A stretch of DNA of 10,064 bases from Actinomycetes bacterium (lineage in GTDB: Bacteria > Actinomycetota > Actinomycetes > Actinomycetales > Cellulomonadaceae). A program made the translations under genes and the position numbers. Below the pieces are notes generated by a model that did no database searches, was not told the origin of the DNA, and worked only from the letters and a program-made list of their open reading frames with translations. The stretch covers positions 1-10,064 of the forward strand of contig JAEZZV010000057.1 in the NCBI GenBank assembly GCA_023418375.1. The letters are read 5' to 3'. Of the stretch, positions 6,390 to 10,064 are shown in pieces. Numbering within the stretch: the stretch's first letter is position 1; each line of letters begins with the position of its first letter.

Positions 6390-7112
6390 TCACGGCACGC
6401 GGCCGCCGAGGTGGTCCGCCATCGCGTCGAGGAACGCGCGCTTGCGGGCGCGGCTGATCTGCAGCTCGTCGCCGCCGAGCATCACGGACGTGGACTGCCG
6501 CACGGCGTGCACGTGCCGCAGGTTCACCAGGTAGCAGTTGTTGCTGCGGAAGAAGCCCTGCCCGTCGAGCTGCTCCTCGATCGCCTTGAGGGTCCCCGTG
6601 AACGCGTACCTCCGCCCGATGGCGTGCACGACGATCCGGTGCTTGATGCTCTCGACGTACACGATGTCCGCGACGTCGACCCGGGCCGTGCCGCCCGCGA
6701 CCGGGAGCATGACGCCCTCCGACTGCGTGCGCCGCACGCGCTGCAGCGACCTCGCGAGCTCCTGCGAGAACGCGAAGTACGGCACGGGCTTGACGAGGTA
6801 GCTCAGGGCGTCGACCTCGTAGCCCTTGATCGCCATCTGCGCCATGCGCGTGATGAACACGATGACGACGCGGTCGTCGAGCGCGCGCACCGCGTGCGCG
6901 GTCTCGAACCCGTCCATGCGCGCCATCTCGACGTCGAGGAACAGCACGTCGAAGTCGGCGCGGTAGCCGCGCGTGAGCTGCGCGCCGTCCGAGAACGTGC
7001 GCACCGAGAACTCGACGCCGTGCTCCTCCTCGTACCGCTGGAGGTGCGCGACGACCGTCGCGCGCGAGTGCGGGTCGTCGTCGACCACGCCGATGTAGGT
7101 CACGCCGTCCAC
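6390..7112 (-). CDS. LytTR-family response regulator
   Basis: A 240-residue two-component response regulator. The receiver domain (about 4-125) has the acidic pocket Asp11-Asp13, the predicted phosphoacceptor Asp60 in VLFLDVEM, Thr88, and Lys108 in LVKPV. The C-terminal LytTR DNA-binding domain (about 135-236) includes VADIVYVESIKHRIVVH, the segment FFRSNNCYLVNLRHV and the end ISRARKRAFLDAMADHLG. These proteins typically bind paired direct repeats upstream of promoters. The start is a GTG at 7112 with GGAGG 9 bases upstream; an in-frame GTG at 7103 is a weaker option, and longer extensions give low-complexity Arg/Pro sequence. It has no adjacent kinase: glf separates it from the GHKL kinase at 8530-9927. 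The last 46 residues are 23/46 identical to the tail of the regulator at the right edge, so the two look like paralogues. It likely controls operators A and B, and itself through C. Confidence 0.93.
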   Translation of the reverse strand: MDGVTYIGVVDDDPHSRATVVAHLQRYEEEHGVEFSVRTFSDGAQLTRGYRADFDVLFLDVEMARMDGFETAHAVRALDDRVVIVFITRMAQMAIKGYEVDALSYLVKPVPYFAFSQELARSLQRVRRTQSEGVMLPVAGGTARVDVADIVYVESIKHRIVVHAIGRRYAFTGTLKAIEEQLDGQGFFRSNNCYLVNLRHVHAVRQSTSVMLGGDELQISRARKRAFLDAMADHLGGRVP

Positions 7113-7199
7113 GGGTGGGGTCCTCCCTCGCCGGTCGCGGCCGCACCCGCCTGCCGGGGTCCCGCCGGCCCGCGGCGGCGCTCGGCGCGGGCGTCCACC

Positions 7200-7205
7200 A
7201 CGCAA
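7200..7205 (-). promoter_or_regulatory. Weak -10-like element for the LytTR regulator
   Basis: The minus strand reads TTGCGT, 32 bases downstream of the operator C repeats, the same spacing as for operators A and B. On its own it would not be called; the conserved spacing is the only reason to list it. Confidence 0.3.
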
Positions 7206-7237
7206 CCACCGCACGCCGCACCGGGGTGCCCGGGTCG

Positions 7238-7269
7238 CACGATCCGTCGGATCCCGTGGCCGTTCGGTC
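7238..7269 (-). promoter_or_regulatory. Predicted LytTR operator C (autoregulatory site)
   Basis: On the minus strand GACCGAACGGC (7269 to 7259) is followed after 10 bases by GACGGATCGTG (7248 to 7238), again at 21-bp phase. The second repeat fits the consensus fully; the first departs at its last two bases. The second repeat with flanks (7233-7250) matches 3047-3064 of operator A at 16 of 18 bases. The site lies 125 bases before the regulator start, suggesting autoregulation, and 40 bases before the putative glf -10, so an effect on glf is possible. A small inverted repeat GATCC-GTC-GGATC (7241-7253) overlaps it. Confidence 0.5.
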
Positions 7270-7309
7270 GCGCACGCCGGGCACGCCCGGGGCGGCCGCG
7301 ACCCCGGCC

Positions 7310-7315
7310 TAGACT
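7310..7315 (+). promoter_or_regulatory. Putative -10 element of the glf promoter
   Basis: TAGACT matches the TAnnnT actinobacterial -10 pattern and stands out in a very GC-rich divergent region. The predicted start near 7322 gives a leader of roughly 48 bases to the glf ATG. No recognisable -35 is present. Confidence 0.4.
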
Positions 7316-7369
7316 GCGAGCCGCCCGGGCCGTCCGGCCCGGCGCTCCCCCGCACCGGAGGGTCGTCGC

Positions 7370-8518
7370 ATGGACCTGCTCGTCGTCGGCGCCGGCCTGT
7401 TCGGCCTCACGGTCGCCGAGCGCGCCGCGGAGGCGGGGCTGCACGTCACGGTCGTCGACCGGCGCGACCACCTGGGCGGCAACGCGTGGTCGAGCGTCGA
7501 CGAGGCCACCGGCATCGAGGTGCACCGCTACGGGTCGCACATCTTCCACACGTCGAACGAGCGCGTGTGGCGGTACGTGCGCCGGTTCACGGCGTTCACC
7601 GACTACCGGCACCACGTCTTCTCGACGCACGCCGGCACGGTCTACCCGCTGCCCATCAACCTGGGCACGCTCAACCAGTTCTTCGGCACCGCGATGGGAC
7701 CGGACGCCGCCCGCGCGCTGGTGGCCGAGCACGCCGCCGAGGTCGACGCCGCCGCGGCCGCGAACCTCGAGGAGAAGGCCGTCTCGCTGATCGGCCGCCC
7801 GCTGTACGAGGCGTTCGTGCGCGGCTACACCGCCAAGCAGTGGCAGACCGACCCGCGCGAGCTGCCCGCGTCGGTGATCTCGCGGCTGCCGGTGCGCTAC
7901 ACGTACGACGCGCGGTACTTCTCCGACACCTACGAGGGTCTGCCCACCGACGGGTACGGGCCGTGGTTCGAGGCCATGGCGTCGCACCCCCGCGTCGACG
8001 TGCGCCTGGGGGTCGACTTCCTCGACCCCGCGCAGCCGCTGTCGAAGGCCGCCGCGCGCGGGCAGGTGCCGATCGTCTACACCGGGCCCGTCGACCGCTA
8101 CTTCGACCACCACCACGGGCCGCTCGGCTGGCGCACGCTCGACCTCGAGACCGAGGTGCTGCCCGTGCGGGACTTCCAGGGCACGAGCGTCATGAACTAC
8201 GCCGACCTCGACGTGCCGTGGACCCGGGTCCACGAGTTCCGGCACTTCCACCCCGAGCGCGAGGACCGCCACGCGCAGGACCGCACGGTCGTCATGCGCG
8301 AGACGTCGCGCGCGGCCGGGCCCGACGACGAGCCGTACTACCCCGTCGCCACGCCGCACGACCGCGCGCGTCTGCAGGAGTACCGCGCCCTGGCGGCCGA
8401 CGAGCCGGGCGTGCACTTCGGCGGTCGCCTCGGGTCGTACCTGTACCTCGACATGCACATGGCGATCGCGTCCGCGCTGGCCCTGTGGGACTCGGGAGTG
8501 GTGGTCGACGCGCGCTGA
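7370..8518 (+). CDS. glf: UDP-galactopyranose mutase
   Basis: Cytoplasmic flavoenzyme that interconverts UDP-galactopyranose and UDP-galactofuranose, the donor for galactofuranose in cell-wall or surface glycans. The 382 residues are typical of bacterial UGM. The FAD-binding Rossmann motif GAGLFG is at 7-12, with YGSHIFHTSN at 54-63. The active-site region includes GYTAKQW (152-158, substrate-contacting Trp), Arg172 in ISRLPVRY, Arg286 in WTRVHEF, the tyrosines of EPYYPV (321-326), and GGRLGSYLYLDM (351-362). These match the two conserved Arg and the Tyr/Asp residues known in the Klebsiella and E. coli enzymes by motif, so activity is expected. The ATG is preceded by GGAGG at 9-base spacing. 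It is the only plus-strand gene, divergent from the LytTR regulator and convergent with the kinase, with only 11 bases between stop codons. No galactofuranosyltransferase is in the window, so its pathway partners lie elsewhere. Confidence 0.96.
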   Translation: MDLLVVGAGLFGLTVAERAAEAGLHVTVVDRRDHLGGNAWSSVDEATGIEVHRYGSHIFHTSNERVWRYVRRFTAFTDYRHHVFSTHAGTVYPLPINLGTLNQFFGTAMGPDAARALVAEHAAEVDAAAAANLEEKAVSLIGRPLYEAFVRGYTAKQWQTDPRELPASVISRLPVRYTYDARYFSDTYEGLPTDGYGPWFEAMASHPRVDVRLGVDFLDPAQPLSKAAARGQVPIVYTGPVDRYFDHHHGPLGWRTLDLETEVLPVRDFQGTSVMNYADLDVPWTRVHEFRHFHPEREDRHAQDRTVVMRETSRAAGPDDEPYYPVATPHDRARLQEYRALAADEPGVHFGGRLGSYLYLDMHMAIASALALWDSGVVVDAR

Positions 8519-8524
8519 GCGCGC
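8510..8524. terminator. Small hairpin over the glf stop codon
   Basis: GCGCGC (8510-8515) and GCGCGC (8519-8524) form a self-complementary 6-bp stem around the glf TGA. The gap between glf and the convergent kinase gene is only 11 bases, so any intrinsic terminator must overlap coding sequence. This is the sole visible candidate and is weak, since GCGCGC is common in such DNA. Confidence 0.25.
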
Positions 8525-8529
8525 ACGCG

Positions 8530-9927
8530 TCACGGCGTGGGCTCGGCCGCGGTGCGCGACCGCGGACGTGCCGGTCGACGCGCGGGTGCGTCCTGCGGCA
8601 CGGGCAGCAGGATCCGCAGCACGAACCAGCCGCCCTCGGTGTTGACCGTCATCGAGCCGTCGTACTTCTCGGCCGTGTGCCGGATCGACTTCAGCCCGTA
8701 GCCGTGGCGCGTGCGGTCGGCGCGGCGCGTGACGATGTCGCCGTCCTCGGTGCGCAGCTCGCCGGTGAAGTAGTTCTCGAACGACAGCAGCACGAACCGG
8801 TCGCGCGCGTACACCGCGACCTTGACCAGTCGCTGGTCCGTCGCCGGCACCGCGGCCGCACCGTCGATCGCGTTGTCGAGCGCGTTGCCGAACAGCGCCG
8901 CGAGGTCCATGGTCGAGACGAAGTCGAGCGCCGCGCCGTCCACGACGTACGTGAGCGCGATGCCGCGCTCGGCGCACTCCAGGCTCTTGGTCGTCAGGAC
9001 GACGTCGAGCACGCCGTTGCCCGTGTCGGCCTGCCGCGCGTACCCCGAGATGCTCGCGTCGAGGTCGTCCAGGTACGACCTGCGCCGGTCGTCGTCGTCC
9101 TCGGCGCGGATCACCGCGATCTGGTGCTTGAGGTCGTGGTACTTGCGGTTGACGACCTCGATGCTGCGCTTGGACTGCAGGTACTGCTCGTGCTGACGGC
9201 GCAGCATCTCGTCGACCGCGCGCACCTCGGCGCGCGCCCGCTGCTGCAGCCGCTGCCCCTGCTGCGCGTACAGCGCGACGAACCCGCACAGGTCGACGAG
9301 CGTCCGGATGTACGAGATCTCGGGACCCAGGCGGCCCGAGAACGGCGTGTTCGCGTTGAGGAAGCTGATGTTGCTCATGAAGAACGTCACGAGCGCGATC
9401 GCGACGGTCGACGCGAGCTCGCCCGACGTCACGTCGAGCGACTGCCGCGACCGGAAGTGCCGGGCCTCGGCGACGTACGCACCCGCGAACGCGGCCGCGT
9501 ACACCAGCACGAAGAACGCCGTGGACCACACGCCGCCCTCGCGCCCCTCGGGCACGAAGAAGAACACGTGCATCTGCCAGTGCAGCGCCGCGACGAGCTC
9601 GGCGAGCACGAGCGCGCGGGCCGTGAAGTACCCGGCGTCGCGCGCCGAGACCTTCGCGGCAGACACGATGAACCCGTACATCACGGCCACCGCGGCGGCC
9701 ATGCCGACGGTCCACAGGCCCAGCGGCAGACGCCCGGCGCCCACCTGCACGCCGACCTGCACCGCGAGCGCCGCGACCGCGAGCACCACGAACCGCGACC
9801 ACGGCCAGCGGCGCCGGCGCAGCAGCACGTACACGACGCACGCGAGCCACTCGGCGAGGCCCGTGAGGACGCGCGGGATGTCGGGCGGGACGTCCGTCAG
9901 GACGCCGACCAGCGGGGCGAGGATCAC
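8530..9927 (-). CDS. Polytopic GHKL-type sensor histidine kinase (AgrC/LytS-like)
   Basis: A 465-residue membrane sensor kinase. The first 222 residues hold about six or seven hydrophobic segments (near 17-36, 45-63, 70-90, 103-125, 134-153, 171-189 and 206-222), with little soluble extracellular sequence. A helical, Gln/Arg-rich linker (about 223-255) leads to the phosphoacceptor region KYHDLKHQ (His264 most likely). The GHKL ATPase domain shows the N box LFGNALDNAID (345-355, Asn348 and Asn352) and the glycine box GYGLKSI (409-415). The last 25 residues are Pro/Arg/Ala-rich. This class usually pairs with LytTR regulators. The GTG start overlaps the upstream LytTR regulator's TGA in a GTGA quartet without its own ribosome site, indicating translational coupling and a cognate pair. 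It may also serve the LytTR regulator at 6390-7112, which lacks an adjacent kinase. The ligand is unknown; AgrC-type kinases with such sensor regions detect peptides, others respond to envelope or nutrient signals. Confidence 0.92.
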   Translation of the reverse strand: MILAPLVGVLTDVPPDIPRVLTGLAEWLACVVYVLLRRRRWPWSRFVVLAVAALAVQVGVQVGAGRLPLGLWTVGMAAAVAVMYGFIVSAAKVSARDAGYFTARALVLAELVAALHWQMHVFFFVPEGREGGVWSTAFFVLVYAAAFAGAYVAEARHFRSRQSLDVTSGELASTVAIALVTFFMSNISFLNANTPFSGRLGPEISYIRTLVDLCGFVALYAQQGQRLQQRARAEVRAVDEMLRRQHEQYLQSKRSIEVVNRKYHDLKHQIAVIRAEDDDDRRRSYLDDLDASISGYARQADTGNGVLDVVLTTKSLECAERGIALTYVVDGAALDFVSTMDLAALFGNALDNAIDGAAAVPATDQRLVKVAVYARDRFVLLSFENYFTGELRTEDGDIVTRRADRTRHGYGLKSIRHTAEKYDGSMTVNTEGGWFVLRILLPVPQDAPARRPARPRSRTAAEPTP

Positions 9928-10064
9928 GACGCCCGCGCCCCGAGGTGGTCGGTCAGCGCGGCGAGGAACGCCTTGCGCCGCGCGCGGCTGATGGCCACGC
10001 GGCGACCGTCGACGAGCTCGGCCTCGCCGTCGCGCACGGCCAGCACGTGCCGCAGGTGCACGAC
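9924..10064 (-). CDS. LytTR-family regulator, C-terminal fragment at window edge
   Basis: Reading the minus strand from the right edge gives 46 residues in an open frame ending in TGA at 9924-9926. They begin VVHLRHVLAVRDGEAELVDG and end RRKAFLAALTDHLGARAS, which is the end of a LytTR DNA-binding domain. Identity to the end of the regulator at 6390-7112 is 23 of 46, including LRHV, ISRAR, AFL and DHLG. The rest, presumably a receiver domain and more of LytTR, lies outside the window. Its stop overlaps the kinase GTG, so regulator and kinase form one transcription unit with the regulator first. The similarity of DNA-recognition ends suggests the two regulators could read related operators. Confidence 0.85.
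   Translation of the reverse strand, partial: VVHLRHVLAVRDGEAELVDGRRVAISRARRKAFLAALTDHLGARAS

Noticed and set aside
7241..7253. GATCC-GTC-GGATC inverted repeat as an independent palindromic operator
   Set aside because: It is short and falls inside operator C, whose direct-repeat pattern is matched at two other promoters while the palindrome is not.
7113..7355. Longer N-terminus (81 more residues) for the LytTR regulator
   Set aside because: The added sequence is Pro/Arg/Gly-rich and unlike any receiver domain, it would cover operator C, and the GTG at 7112 has a GGAGG site and gives the usual family length.
7100..9850. Minus-strand open frame of 916 codons spanning glf and the kinase
   Set aside because: It is an out-of-frame composite through glf antisense and the kinase gene, with no motifs.
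1..10064. CRISPR arrays, tRNA or rRNA genes, transposases, phage or insertion sequence ends
   Set aside because: No repeat-spacer pattern, RNA gene signature, transposase motif or terminal inverted repeats were seen. Base composition looks uniform, with no sign of a recently acquired block.

Overview
The window looks like a chromosomal segment of a high-GC Gram-positive bacterium, most likely an actinomycete of the Micrococcales (Cellulomonas-like). The basis is very high G+C with strong G/C at third codon positions, GTG starts, lipoproteins with an LAAC lipobox, and abundant glycoside hydrolase content. The genus is inference, not read from a marker gene.

Layout, left to right. On the minus strand lie a doubly membrane-anchored family 3 glycoside hydrolase (GH3) with circularly permuted domain order (34-2982), a small lipoprotein of unknown function (3199-3615), a second GH3 that is a lipoprotein of conventional domain order (3756-6155), and a LytTR-type response regulator (6390-7112). 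A plus-strand UDP-galactopyranose mutase gene, glf (7370-8518), is transcribed divergently from the regulator. Convergent with glf is a polytopic GHKL sensor histidine kinase (8530-9927). Its GTG start overlaps the stop of a second LytTR regulator that enters from the right edge (9924-10064, C-terminal 46 residues only). There is no gene-free stretch over 300 bases; the longest gap is the 257-bp glf/regulator divergent region.

The most interesting signal is regulatory. Three gaps, upstream of the permuted GH3, the lipoprotein GH3 and the first LytTR regulator, each carry two copies of an 11-bp element (consensus GACnGwnCGTG on the minus strand) whose starts are exactly 21 bp apart. Two direct repeats two helical turns apart is the known binding geometry of LytTR DNA-binding domains. 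In each case a -10-like hexamer lies 31-32 bp downstream of the second repeat. Together these predict a local regulon: a GHKL kinase and one or two LytTR regulators control two cell-surface GH3 enzymes and the regulator itself.

Model (inference): the membrane kinase senses an extracellular signal, perhaps a saccharide or a peptide as in AgrC/LytS-type systems, and phosphorylates the overlapping regulator and/or the nearby one. That regulator then activates production of two externally displayed beta-glycosidases. The small lipoprotein lies between the two enzyme genes. The glf gene is probably independent: it has its own promoter-like sequence and makes UDP-galactofuranose for cell-envelope glycans.
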